From Deltaproteobacteria bacterium (GTDB lineage Bacteria > UBA10199 > JADGCS01): a DNA stretch of 64,000 nt. Under the pieces are notes generated by a model. The model was not told the DNA's origin, did not search any database, and saw nothing but the letters and a program-made list of their open reading frames with translations. Made by a program: the position numbers and the translations under genes. This document shows positions 1 through 7,526 of this stretch, in pieces. The stretch spans positions 186,001 through 250,000 of the forward strand of contig JACKPK010000001.1 of assembly GCA_024233595.1 (NCBI GenBank). The letters run 5' to 3'. How positions within the stretch are numbered: position 1 is the first letter of the stretch; each line of letters begins with the position of its first letter.

Positions 1-73
1 TCACGCGATAAACCGGTGCCCTACGAATAGCCTCGCGCTGCTTCGAAAAATTGATTTCGGGAAAGCTGATCAC
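1..73 (-). CDS. sctN: T3SS ATPase SctN, N-terminal fragment (runs off left edge)
   Basis: Only the first 24 codons lie in the window. They start at a GTG (73-71) whose last two bases overlap the TGA stop of sctL (GTGA). The peptide ends in RRAPVYRV, followed in family members by a GRV beta-barrel segment. Identification rests mainly on position: FliI/SctN ATPases almost always follow FliH/SctL. Expected role is the cytoplasmic hexameric ATPase that unfolds substrates and strips chaperones at the export gate. The call is inferred from gene order and would need the sequence left of the window. Confidence 0.6.
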   Translation of the reverse strand, partial: MISFPEINFSKQREAIRRAPVYRV

Positions 74-750
74 GAATGCCCTCCCAATGCTTTTTTAATC
101 GCTTCCATTTGCACATCAAAATTAGCATCAATGGTGCCAATTTCTGATTCGATCACACAACCATTGGGAGCCACGTTTTCGGAAGGACGAAGTTGAATGG
201 TTTGAATGGCCTGCAAACCTTGCTGCAAAGCTGACTGACGTTCTTTAAGACGCTGGTAGTCTTCGGGGTTTAAATAGATGATGAGCTCGCTGCCCATAGC
301 CGCATGCAAAGATTGCCGAATCATACTCAAAAACAAATCATCGTCTTTTTTAAGGCCCTCACCCAAAACCTTGTGAGCGATCTCGTAAACCAAATCCAAG
401 GCTTCGCCTTCGAGCTGTTTTAAATACTCTTGCTTGTCTTTTTCCCAAGCCACTAGTTTTTGGGTGATCTCAGCATGACCTTCCGCACGGCCTTGCTCAT
501 AACCTTTTTCTTTGGCTTCTTTGATTTTTTGTTCGACCTTTAAGTAAACCGATTTAGCGTGGTCTAAAATTTTAGCGGCGTCTTTGCGAGCTTCCTCTAA
601 AATGCTTTTCACTTTGGAACGCGATGCCATTTCTTCTGCCGAAAGAACCTTGCGCGCCTTTTCCATTTCGGGCTTGGGCGCCATATCAAATTGCTCTTCG
701 AGTTTAAGCGATTCTTCTAGTTTATCTTTTTTAATGACCTTAGAAGCCAT
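70..750 (-). CDS. sctL: T3SS stator protein SctL (FliH/YscL family)
   Basis: 226 aa, the usual FliH/SctL length. The N-terminal half is a charged, Ala/Lys/Glu-rich helix (about residues 30-110). The C-terminal third carries the family signature around residues 195-220 (CVIESEIGTIDANFD), typical of FliH/YscL/V-ATPase-E-like stalks. SctL dimers link the SctN ATPase to the cytoplasmic sorting platform. It overlaps the next gene by 4 bp and lies 14 bp after the FliG-like gene, so it sits in one minus-strand operon. Family assignment is strong. T3SS rather than flagellar is preferred because the same operon holds a SctI-like rod protein and a SctV homologue lies elsewhere in the window. Confidence 0.85.
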   Translation of the reverse strand: MASKVIKKDKLEESLKLEEQFDMAPKPEMEKARKVLSAEEMASRSKVKSILEEARKDAAKILDHAKSVYLKVEQKIKEAKEKGYEQGRAEGHAEITQKLVAWEKDKQEYLKQLEGEALDLVYEIAHKVLGEGLKKDDDLFLSMIRQSLHAAMGSELIIYLNPEDYQRLKERQSALQQGLQAIQTIQLRPSENVAPNGCVIESEIGTIDANFDVQMEAIKKALGGHS

Positions 751-764
751 CCCAACTCCTTCAA

Positions 765-1703
765 TTAATTTTGCAACACCGCTGTCATCGCGGCGATCAC
801 CTCTTCGCGATAAGCTAAAGCACTGGCCTCTGTGTTACTGCCCATTTGCTCCTGAGCCAATTTGCGTAATTGCTTTGCCAAAACCAAAGGGAACATTTTT
901 TCGATGATGCCCAAGTCTGATTCCTCTTTGGCCAAAATAGATTTAGAAAAAACCACAAAGCCCAGTCCCATCACAAATTCTTTTCCGGACGATTGTTTGT
1001 CCTGAGCATCGGATACATTTTGCTGCGCTAATTTGATGCGCTCTGGTGAAACACGGTCTCCCTTTTTTAAATAATCGGCCACAGCAGAGCGAACCTCGGC
1101 GGGAAAGCGTTTGAGCATGATGCTGCGTGTGCCCTCGGGCAAAGTTCTTAAACCCAAAGACAATTCGCGGTAACCCAAATTTAAAAACACTTGCTGCACT
1201 TTACGCTGCCCAAGCAAAGGCAGGTGATTCATTTCTAGGGTTTCGCCTTTGCGATAAACACGATCGACAGCGAATAGGTTTTCGAAGCGTTGCTGTAACA
1301 TCAGAAGCAAAATGGGACTCACCGAAAAAGTCTTTTTCATTTTGGGCATCTTGGATGAAACCTCTGGAGGCAGGCGATCTAAAATACGTTTGGCGCGATC
1401 AACAGGCAAATAACGCAAAACAATCGCCACCATGGCAGGTGATTCTTTAAGTAAAATCTCGACCAACCAATCGTCATGCACATCGTTTAAATAGGTCTGG
1501 CTTTGACGTTTGACCAAACGCATGAGTTCGCTATGCGCCACCGCTTTGATGTTTTCGTGACTCAAAGAAGCGATCTGATCGTAAAGCTTTTGTAACTGCG
1601 ATTTGAGCTGCGTGTTTAGGTACGAAAAATACTGAACCGCGTTTTGCGGGTGGTCTTTGAGAACCAGTAAAAAGAAGGCTTTGTCACGCAGGGATAAACT
1701 CAT
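765..1703 (-). CDS. FliG-like protein in the SctK position of the T3SS operon
   Basis: 312 aa, soluble and mostly helical. Around residues 86-112 it reads ESPAMVAIVLRYLP then RAKRILDRLPPEV, which resembles the FliG middle domain (the EHPQ-type helix followed by a leucine-rich repeat-like helix). A second similar helical block with LPEGTRSIMLKRFP lies near residues 185-200. In T3SS operons SctK stands between sctJ and sctL; in flagellar operons FliG stands between fliF and fliH. Here the protein stands between sctI and sctL. It is therefore the likely sorting-platform adaptor joining the membrane ring to SctL/SctN. No clear Shine-Dalgarno precedes the ATG. The FliG resemblance is by eye; SctK proper is the alternative name. 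Confidence 0.6.
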   Translation of the reverse strand: MSLSLRDKAFFLLVLKDHPQNAVQYFSYLNTQLKSQLQKLYDQIASLSHENIKAVAHSELMRLVKRQSQTYLNDVHDDWLVEILLKESPAMVAIVLRYLPVDRAKRILDRLPPEVSSKMPKMKKTFSVSPILLLMLQQRFENLFAVDRVYRKGETLEMNHLPLLGQRKVQQVFLNLGYRELSLGLRTLPEGTRSIMLKRFPAEVRSAVADYLKKGDRVSPERIKLAQQNVSDAQDKQSSGKEFVMGLGFVVFSKSILAKEESDLGIIEKMFPLVLAKQLRKLAQEQMGSNTEASALAYREEVIAAMTAVLQN

Positions 1704-1804
1704 AATTAATTGTTATTCTTAATGAAAACACCAAATAAGTCCATCACTTAATCCACCCCGTGGGGCATTTCTTCGCCCTTTGCAAAAAGACCCGAAAGAG
1801 CGGC

Positions 1805-2296
1805 TTAAACCTGTTGCTGGAGTACTGTGTTGAGGTTTTGCGAAACCGATTGTGCTAGCTTAGAGAACATCTCGGTATTGATGGTGAGAGTCCCGATGCT
1901 AGCCTGGTAAGCAAGCAATTGTCGACGGCTGACCTTGGTGTTCGATGAGGAAAGCACTTCGATGATGGAGTCCATTTTGAGCACATCGCTATTCACCTGC
2001 GTGAAAAGATTTTGCACCCATTCTTTGCTGCTTCCAGGAACACGACCTGCCAATTCGCCTTCTGAAATGTTGATTTGGATATCATCAGCAGGAATGGCAT
2101 TGATTTGATTCAACGCGGGCGATTTGTCTGTGACCGAGCTCGAAAGCTTTTCTAAAAAACTATTATCTTGTTTTGTTTTTAAAACATCATCAAAGGATTT
2201 TGCGCCTGTTTGACCAGGATTCAATCCACCAGGCTTAAGGTTACTCACCTTTTGAGCCAGTCTCATATTCAGTTTTTTGATGATGGGATCAGTCAT
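1805..2296 (-). CDS. sctI: T3SS inner rod protein SctI-like
   Basis: 163 aa. The N-terminal about 100 residues are polar and probably disordered. The C-terminal 45 residues form an amphipathic helix, LLAYQASIGTLTINTEMFSK followed by a Gln/Asn-rich end, matching the conserved C-terminus of SctI/PrgJ/FliE-type rod subunits, where polymerisation is encoded. It starts 19 bp after the sigma factor stop, so the two are co-transcribed, and a 101-bp gap separates it from the FliG-like gene. Canonical operons carry sctJ directly after sctI; that lipoprotein ring gene is absent here. Rod assignment is from the C-terminus and context. Confidence 0.65.
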   Translation of the reverse strand: MTDPIIKKLNMRLAQKVSNLKPGGLNPGQTGAKSFDDVLKTKQDNSFLEKLSSSVTDKSPALNQINAIPADDIQINISEGELAGRVPGSSKEWVQNLFTQVNSDVLKMDSIIEVLSSSNTKVSRRQLLAYQASIGTLTINTEMFSKLAQSVSQNLNTVLQQQV

Positions 2297-2315
2297 TGTG
2301 TCGTTCCTTAAAAAC

Positions 2316-3101
2316 TTAAGAGAGTTCCTCTTTGTTCATTGTGCTCATGCGTTTGAACATTAAATCTAAGGCCCGTGCGTGCAAGCGAGAGGTCCAAGAT
2401 TTTGATAAATTCAATTGGTCGCCGATCTCTTCCATGGTTTTATTTTGGAAGTAATACATTTTAATCAGTTTGCGTTCTTTATCGGGCAATCCTTCAATAG
2501 CACCGCAAACTTTTTCTTTAACCTTTTGAAACTCAGCTTTACGCTCAATTTCTTCGTTGGCTTTTTTATCTTCGACTTCAAAGTCTTCTAAGCTGTCGAT
2601 GCTCATCACGTAAATCGAAGCCACAGCGTTCACGTCTTTGTTAATGTCGCCAAGCTCTTTACGGTAAAAGCGCGATTTAGCATCGTCGCGGCCTTCATTG
2701 GCTTTTAAGTATTCGTTAGCCGCTTGCTCAAACTTTATTTTAGAGTACAGAGAGCGTGGAATCCACCCTGTTTTTCGCAAACCATCATAAACAGCGCCTT
2801 TAATGCGGTAATAAGCAAATGTTCTAAAATCGACGCCAAACTTTTCATCATAACGCTTAGCAGCTTCTAACAAGCCCAAACGCGCGTTACAAAGAATGTC
2901 ATCAAAATCGACTTCTGATGGAAAAGACCGCGCGAGCTTAGCCGCAATCGACGTTGCGTAAGGAAGATATTGCTCTACCAAAGCATCGCGTTCCGCGTTC
3001 ACTTCTTGGTTTTCCACCGCGTCTTCTAATAATTCTTGTTTTTGTGTCACAGCCACCTGCTGCTCTTCTAATCCTAAGTTGTTCTCTTGTATGTCTTGCA
3101 T
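2316..3101 (-). CDS. FliA-type RNA polymerase sigma factor (sigma-28 family)
   Basis: 261 aa from an ATG at 3101 preceded by AAGGAGG four bases upstream; an in-frame start 15 codons earlier lacks this. Region 2 is clear near residues 40-100 (LVEQYLPYATSIAAKLAR, then DFDDILCNARLGLLEAAKRY, FRTFAYYRIKGAVYDGLRK). Region 4 ends the protein: LPDKERKLIKMYYFQNKTM then LNLSKSWTSRLHARAL. Architecture and FDDI/IKGAVYDGLR motifs are those of FliA/WhiG. It lies upstream of sctI in the T3SS operon and behind a sigma-54-type promoter. It is the obvious candidate reader of the CAAC-N16-CGATA motifs found before five other loci. No anti-sigma factor FlgM is visible. Confidence 0.9.
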   Translation of the reverse strand: MQDIQENNLGLEEQQVAVTQKQELLEDAVENQEVNAERDALVEQYLPYATSIAAKLARSFPSEVDFDDILCNARLGLLEAAKRYDEKFGVDFRTFAYYRIKGAVYDGLRKTGWIPRSLYSKIKFEQAANEYLKANEGRDDAKSRFYRKELGDINKDVNAVASIYVMSIDSLEDFEVEDKKANEEIERKAEFQKVKEKVCGAIEGLPDKERKLIKMYYFQNKTMEEIGDQLNLSKSWTSRLHARALDLMFKRMSTMNKEELS

Positions 3102-3133
3102 CTGGCCTCCTTTTTCACGAACACACCTAGTAA

Positions 3134-3151
3134 AAGCAGAGACCATGCCAA
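3134..3151 (-). promoter_or_regulatory. Sigma-54-type promoter of the sigma factor/T3SS operon
   Basis: Minus strand reads TTGGCATGGTCTCTGCTT, with GG and GC exactly 10 bp apart (consensus yTGGCACG-rNNN-TTGCw). The -12 GC lies about 35 bp upstream of the sigma factor ATG at 3101, leaving a leader of roughly 23 nt that contains AAGGAGG. Two similar elements precede sctV and the following gene. Assigned by consensus match only. Confidence 0.6.
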
Positions 3152-3186
3152 TTTGTGACGAAGAACGCGGATTTTCTTATTTTTTT

Positions 3187-3204
3187 TGATTTCAAACGAA
3201 ATCA
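3187..3204. promoter_or_regulatory. Perfect dyad upstream of the sigma-54-type promoter
   Basis: TGATTTC and GAAATCA flank AAAC, 36 bp upstream of the promoter element at 3134-3151. The half-site TGATTTC recurs at 34828-34834, 22 bp upstream of the sctV promoter element. It could be an enhancer-binding protein site; these usually lie further upstream, so the role is uncertain. Confidence 0.35.
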
Positions 3205-3493
3205 GTCAAAAATAACAAATAAAAACAAAAGCTTAAAAAACAAGCTCACCAAAGACCCAACAGCCTCTTGGTGGCTTTGGGGCAGAAAACAACGATGATC
3301 ATTGAGGTTTTTCGGGGGATTCGTCCCCCAGTCCCAGGGGGAACTGTCCCAAGTGTGGGACTGGTGAGACAGCATTTGTCCAAATTTTTTAACTCAAGGT
3401 TGCAAAAACCCGGTAATATAGAAGTCTCGCTTTGCGATGGAATTTGGAAGACGGAGTCAATTGAAATAAGGTAAAAACGGAAGACGGAGTAAA
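3205..3493. repeat. Intergenic region with UUCG hairpin, palindromic repeat and direct repeat
   Basis: No gene is supported here. GGGGGA-TTCG-TCCCCC (3314-3329) is a perfect stem closed by a UUCG tetraloop. Next to it TGTCCCAAGTGTGGGACT (3345-3362) is a member of a palindromic repeat family that recurs near 32817, 34846 and 35637. The 12-mer GGAAGACGGAGT occurs at 3446-3457 and 3479-3490; the second copy provides the Shine-Dalgarno of aat. Confidence 0.55.
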
Positions 3494-4255
3494 ATGTACC
3501 GAATGCCAAAGACAATCCATCCGTTGGATTTTCCAGATGATTTTTCGACCACACGCGAGGGTTTGCTCGCCGTTGGCGGAAATCTGCACCCAATCACCAT
3601 CATCAATGCTTACGCCAAAGGGATTTTTCCTTGGTTCAATGACGACGACCCCATTTTATGGTGGCACCCTCACCCACGCATGATCATTCCTCCGTCTGCG
3701 GTGCACATCAGCAAAAAAATGAAGAAGCTTTTGAACAAAACCGCCTTGCGGCCTTGTTTTGAACCGGGGCGTGACGAGCTTTACCAAATCACGCTGAACC
3801 AAGATTTTATGCGGGTCATCAACGAATGCGCCAACAAACGGGACAAGAACCGCACCGACACCTGGATCACAGACGAAATGGCATCCACTTACATCACCTT
3901 GCACGAAATGGGTTTTGCTCATTCGGTTGAGGTTTGGAATCAAAATGGCGAATTGGTGGGTGGTGTTTATGGCGTGGCCATTGGCAAAGCCTTTTTTGGC
4001 GAATCCATGTTCAGCCACGAAACAAACACATCGAAGCTAGCCTTGATTCATCTTTGCCAATTCATCGATCAACAGGGCTTCACATTGCTCGACTGCCAAA
4101 TTGAAAACCCTCATCTGGTGACCCTGGGTGGTAAAAACATCGCACGCTCTAAGTTTTTAAAATTATTGAATCAGGCCGAGACAAACCTCAAACAACCTTC
4201 TTTGGCCTTTCCCAGCCACCAAACCTTGCGGCAAGTTTCTTCAGCCGGTGCATAA
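3494..4255 (+). CDS. aat: Leucyl/phenylalanyl-tRNA--protein transferase
   Basis: 253 aa, normal length. It transfers Leu or Phe from aminoacyl-tRNA to N-terminal Arg/Lys of proteins, marking them for ClpS/ClpAP (N-degron pathway). Family signatures are complete: GLLAVGGNLHPITIINAYAK, GIFPWFNDDDPILWWHPHPR, then GELVGGVYGVAIGKAFFGES with MFSHETNTSKLAL, and DCQIENPHLVTLGG. The ATG is preceded by GGAG four bases upstream; a second ATG three codons later is less well placed. It stands alone, pointing away from the T3SS operon. Confident call. Confidence 0.95.
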   Translation: MYRMPKTIHPLDFPDDFSTTREGLLAVGGNLHPITIINAYAKGIFPWFNDDDPILWWHPHPRMIIPPSAVHISKKMKKLLNKTALRPCFEPGRDELYQITLNQDFMRVINECANKRDKNRTDTWITDEMASTYITLHEMGFAHSVEVWNQNGELVGGVYGVAIGKAFFGESMFSHETNTSKLALIHLCQFIDQQGFTLLDCQIENPHLVTLGGKNIARSKFLKLLNQAETNLKQPSLAFPSHQTLRQVSSAGA

Positions 4256-4332
4256 AATTGAACCCCTTAGCACGCCCAAAAGCGTTCTGTTCCTAAACCA
4301 CAGGATTTTCACACCAAACAGGGGACGCTTTT

Positions 4333-4860
4333 ATGAAGGTCATCTTACGCATCATTTTACTCTTAATGAGTTTGTTTATTATTCTTACCGGCACACCGGC
4401 TTATGCCCATGTGTTTTTTGATGGCGACACCGAATGGGACGCGTCTCAAATTCTTCTCACGGATATCAATGGCAATGATGATTTTGATCTGATTGTGAGC
4501 TTCCCAAGCTGGAGCGAGGAAGCCAATGAGAATGGCGCGGTGTTTGTTTTATAGATGCTGAAAACTTTAGCGAACTGATTCAGATGATGCCGATTATTTG
4601 GTTTTGGGCGAAACGACGACGCGCATCTTGGACAAAGCATAACGCTGATAGACGACATGGATGATGAGGATTCCCTGGACAGGAAATGAGTGAATGATAG
4701 CGAAACTGAAATCATCAACTCGCGCACCTGGTCTGTTATGCCTTGAAAAAAATCGCGTGAACGACTCAGAAACACATGCAGCGGTTTATGAGTGTGAATG
4801 TCGGCGTGGTCACGATGTGGATCTCACTGAACCAAGAAAAACCCAGGGTTTAACACAGGT
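4333..4860 (+). pseudogene. Decayed FG-GAP/integrin-alpha-like secreted protein
   Basis: It starts with a good signal peptide (MKVILRIILLLMSLFIILTG, cleavage after AYA). This is followed by an FG-GAP-type repeat, ILLTDINGNDDFDLIVSFPSW then NGAVFVL, and a TAG stop at about 4552. Similarity resumes in other frames: DADYLVLGETT near 4580-4610 and AHLGQSITLIDDMDDEDSLD near 4620-4680, again FG-GAP-like. At least two frameshifts separate the pieces. Intact relatives are secreted or surface beta-propeller proteins of several hundred residues. The right boundary is approximate because decay is advanced. Confidence 0.6.
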
Positions 4861-7526
4861 TGGTTGGTGATTTGGGAACGCTCTTCTGTTATTTTTTGCC
4901 TGAACAACGGCGTGGCAAACATCAATGATCGATTAATAACATTTGGTAGTATTCTAAATCCGCAATGTGCTCTGAATAAATTTTGTCCGAGCAATGCTAC
5001 GATGCCGGCGCGTGGCGTCTTCGGTTTATTTCTATTGAACGCCCTGCTTTTTAAAATAGCTTCCATTTTCTCGCAGATAAAAACAACCGGTCATGAGGTG
5101 TCATTGCGAAGGAAAATCTGCGTGACTAAACTCAAAGGCTTCTTGCTAACAGACAAATTGTCTTCATTAAAATCATAAACCTCTAACAAGAGGTAAAGAG
5201 ATTCTACAAGAGACTGGCTGTATGATTTGAGCCATTAAATTTTGAACAAAAGTCTGGATTAATTTACAGGTCTTCGCTAACTGAATATAATCAATGCGCT
5301 CCAAAACTATTTTAAATCAATGAGCCAATTGCCAGGATGACCATCGGGATCAAAAACACTGCATTTTCAAAACTTTGAGTTCCGCTTCAAAAATTTCCCG
5401 TGCGACACCTTGCTGCAACACTTTATCATTAGAAGCAAGCCTTGTGTATTAATGAGTTTGCTAAATCGCCACTTCTTTCTTCACTTTGTATGATAACAAC
5501 TGTACTCTATTAAGGGCGTGCCACGTTAACTGAAAACTGTCGCCCATTGCCAGCAGCGCGCTGCATAGCTTGCCTGCATCATCATACGACGATTCATACT
5601 CCAGATTCAGCTCGACGCCGTCTTTGAGACAGAGTCGCCGCGCATGAGATCGTGCTTCATCAATCATGCGAAACACGCCGCACTTCAGGCTCAGCATTTT
5701 CGGATAACGCAGAAAGCGCCTTGATCCAAATGCGATTTTCAAGGCAATCATTGGTTCAGCGTTTCATAGCAAACAATTGCCGCTTCTTGCGGCTCGGTCT
5801 CACCCATTCTTAAGGCTGCATGGATGCCTCCATAACAAAATTCCGGAACCGGACCAAGCAAATCACCAGAATAGTGCACTAACAAATCTTTGCCAAAGCA
5901 GCCTCAGAAGATCCATGATCTACCCCAAAAAGGCAGCAACGCAATGTCAAATAGGCATATCCAGTTCAACTCTGGTTTCAGGCATTCACCATACACTGGT
6001 GCGAGAATCTGCTTAACCTTGATCTAAAGGCCCATATGGCTTCTAAAATGGTTTGAGCCTAGGTTGTTTGTCTTGCTATCGGCCATAGGCTAAAATGTAA
6101 CCAGAATCTGCGCTGAGCAAGCCACAGGCATAAGATGGGCGTGAAAAAATTGATCTAAAAATAGTTTCATCTGCATATTTTCCAAGCACCAGATAACGCC
6201 AAATCAGTCGCTAATTCCGAATCTGATAACACACCCTGGTTTTCGTCGATCAGAGGCTGCATAGTGTACATGCGCGCGTGAATTGCGCCTCGTTAAAAGC
6301 ACTTGCTCTCGCTGTTGCACGGTATTCGCTTGGCGAAATCTTATTTTCTCCATTTTCTACAGAAAAGCGCTTTTAAGTTAGAATATCCCACTTGCACCTA
6401 GTAAACGAATAACAGCAAGCCTGTGATAATTATTAAACAACCTCATTCATTTTTGATGAACAAGGTCAGCAATACCAATTGACGGTTTTTGCAATTATCC
6501 TGATTGATTTTTCTTTGATCTAAGAACAGTTTCTGCAAAACTACAAAGATTTTTGCTACAGAGTTTCAATACATCATTCTTAAGAATGCAGGGTTTAGGA
6601 AGCATTTCATCTAATGTCACTGCAAGAGCTTGAACAAAAGGTCTTATTTCCTCTACCTTTGGCCTGTTGCGTTCTCTCTTTCTAACCTCATCTTCTAAAC
6701 TTGAAATGTCATGAAACTGATCCAACTGCCATAAAATGAATTGTTTTTTATTTTCTTCTTAAAACAATCTCTTGTGGAAATCTGTAACCAACAAGTTTTT
6801 CTTTTCTTCTAACATCTTCAATTTTTCCCCAAATGAATTCAAAAGCTCGTCACTTGCTTTCGAAGAATCGAATACCCTAACAGTAACAACAAATAACCGC
6901 AACAGCTCATCGGCAGAGAGTTGTTGCCAAAAACCTATCAAAGGCCATTTCCTTAAAATCAGAAACAGAAATAATTTAATCCTGCCATTAATTGTTAACG
7001 CTATCTATATTTTTCTCACGACCTTGATCGAAGAACATCGACCATGGTCAAATAGAGCTACAAACAGTCTTTTGTAGAAATTTTTGATTATAAAAACATT
7101 TAAATCATCAGCAAAATCATCAACAGCAGATCAAAATTTGGCATCTTAACACCATTGAAAAATCTCTTAGGTAAGAGATAAATTGATACTTATCAAATTC
7201 ATCAGAAAGTCCTTGATAAAACCCATCCAATACTCAAACGCTCACTTGTAAGCGAGTCGATGCCTATGATTAAATTTTTAGAGAGTTGCTCAGTTCGTAA
7301 ACCTTTGGTTGTCTTTAGGATTGCAAACAACAGCTTGTAGCGCAAACACGGCATCTTTGTATTGATTAATTTGGAGCCAATCACAAACGAAAAATCAAAG
7401 CAACATCATCTTGAGTCAATTCTCCATTTTCCGGTCTCTGCATGCTTGAAACTTTGGTTCTAGATACGTGTCTTTAAACAAAACAAAGTTCAAAAAACCT
7501 TGCTGCCCTGCTCTATAGAGCTGATG
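4861..7526. other. Gene-poor stretch with degraded remnants
   Basis: About 2.7 kb without a convincing intact gene, in a window that is otherwise very tightly packed. The longest open frames (96 aa at 5461-5751 minus, 104 aa at 4864-5178 plus, 101 aa at 6772-7077 plus) have no recognisable motif, no good ribosome site and inconsistent strand. The 5461-5751 frame contains a plausible coding-like segment (MIDEARSHARRLCLKDGVEL) and may be a remnant. The right part is AT-richer. It is best read as a decaying locus that begins with the FG-GAP pseudogene. Confidence 0.5.
6495..6941 (-). pseudogene. Hypothetical gene broken by an in-frame stop
   Basis: Two open segments in the same minus-strand frame (6941-6759 and 6757-6495) are separated only by a TAA after HKRLF, giving about 148 codons in total. 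The product would be helical and charged (DELLRLFVVTVRVFDSSKAS, SSLEDEVRKRERNRPKVEE). No family recognised, and no proper start with a ribosome site. It could also be two chance frames, but the frame continuity across the stop favours a nonsense mutation in a former gene. Confidence 0.35.

Noticed and set aside
1704..1804. A GG-N10-GC match upstream of the FliG-like gene
   Set aside because: Only the two dinucleotides match; the flanking TGGCAC and TTGC bases are absent, so it is expected by chance.
70..3101. A flagellar rather than T3SS operon
   Set aside because: SctI-like rod protein and linked candidate secreted proteins beside sctV favour T3SS; no flagellar hook, filament or motor genes are in view. 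Not fully excluded.
3246..3593. Open frames on both strands before aat
   Set aside because: They overlap hairpins and the aat start, have no motif or ribosome site and cover repeat sequence.
4864..5178. 104-codon open frame
   Set aside because: No homology signal or ribosome site; lies in decayed sequence downstream of the FG-GAP pseudogene.
5461..5751. 96-codon minus-strand frame
   Set aside because: Composition is coding-like, but no family, start signal or neighbour supports it; mentioned only as a possible remnant.
6772..7077. 101-codon plus-strand frame
   Set aside because: It is antisense to the broken minus-strand frame and has no ribosome site.
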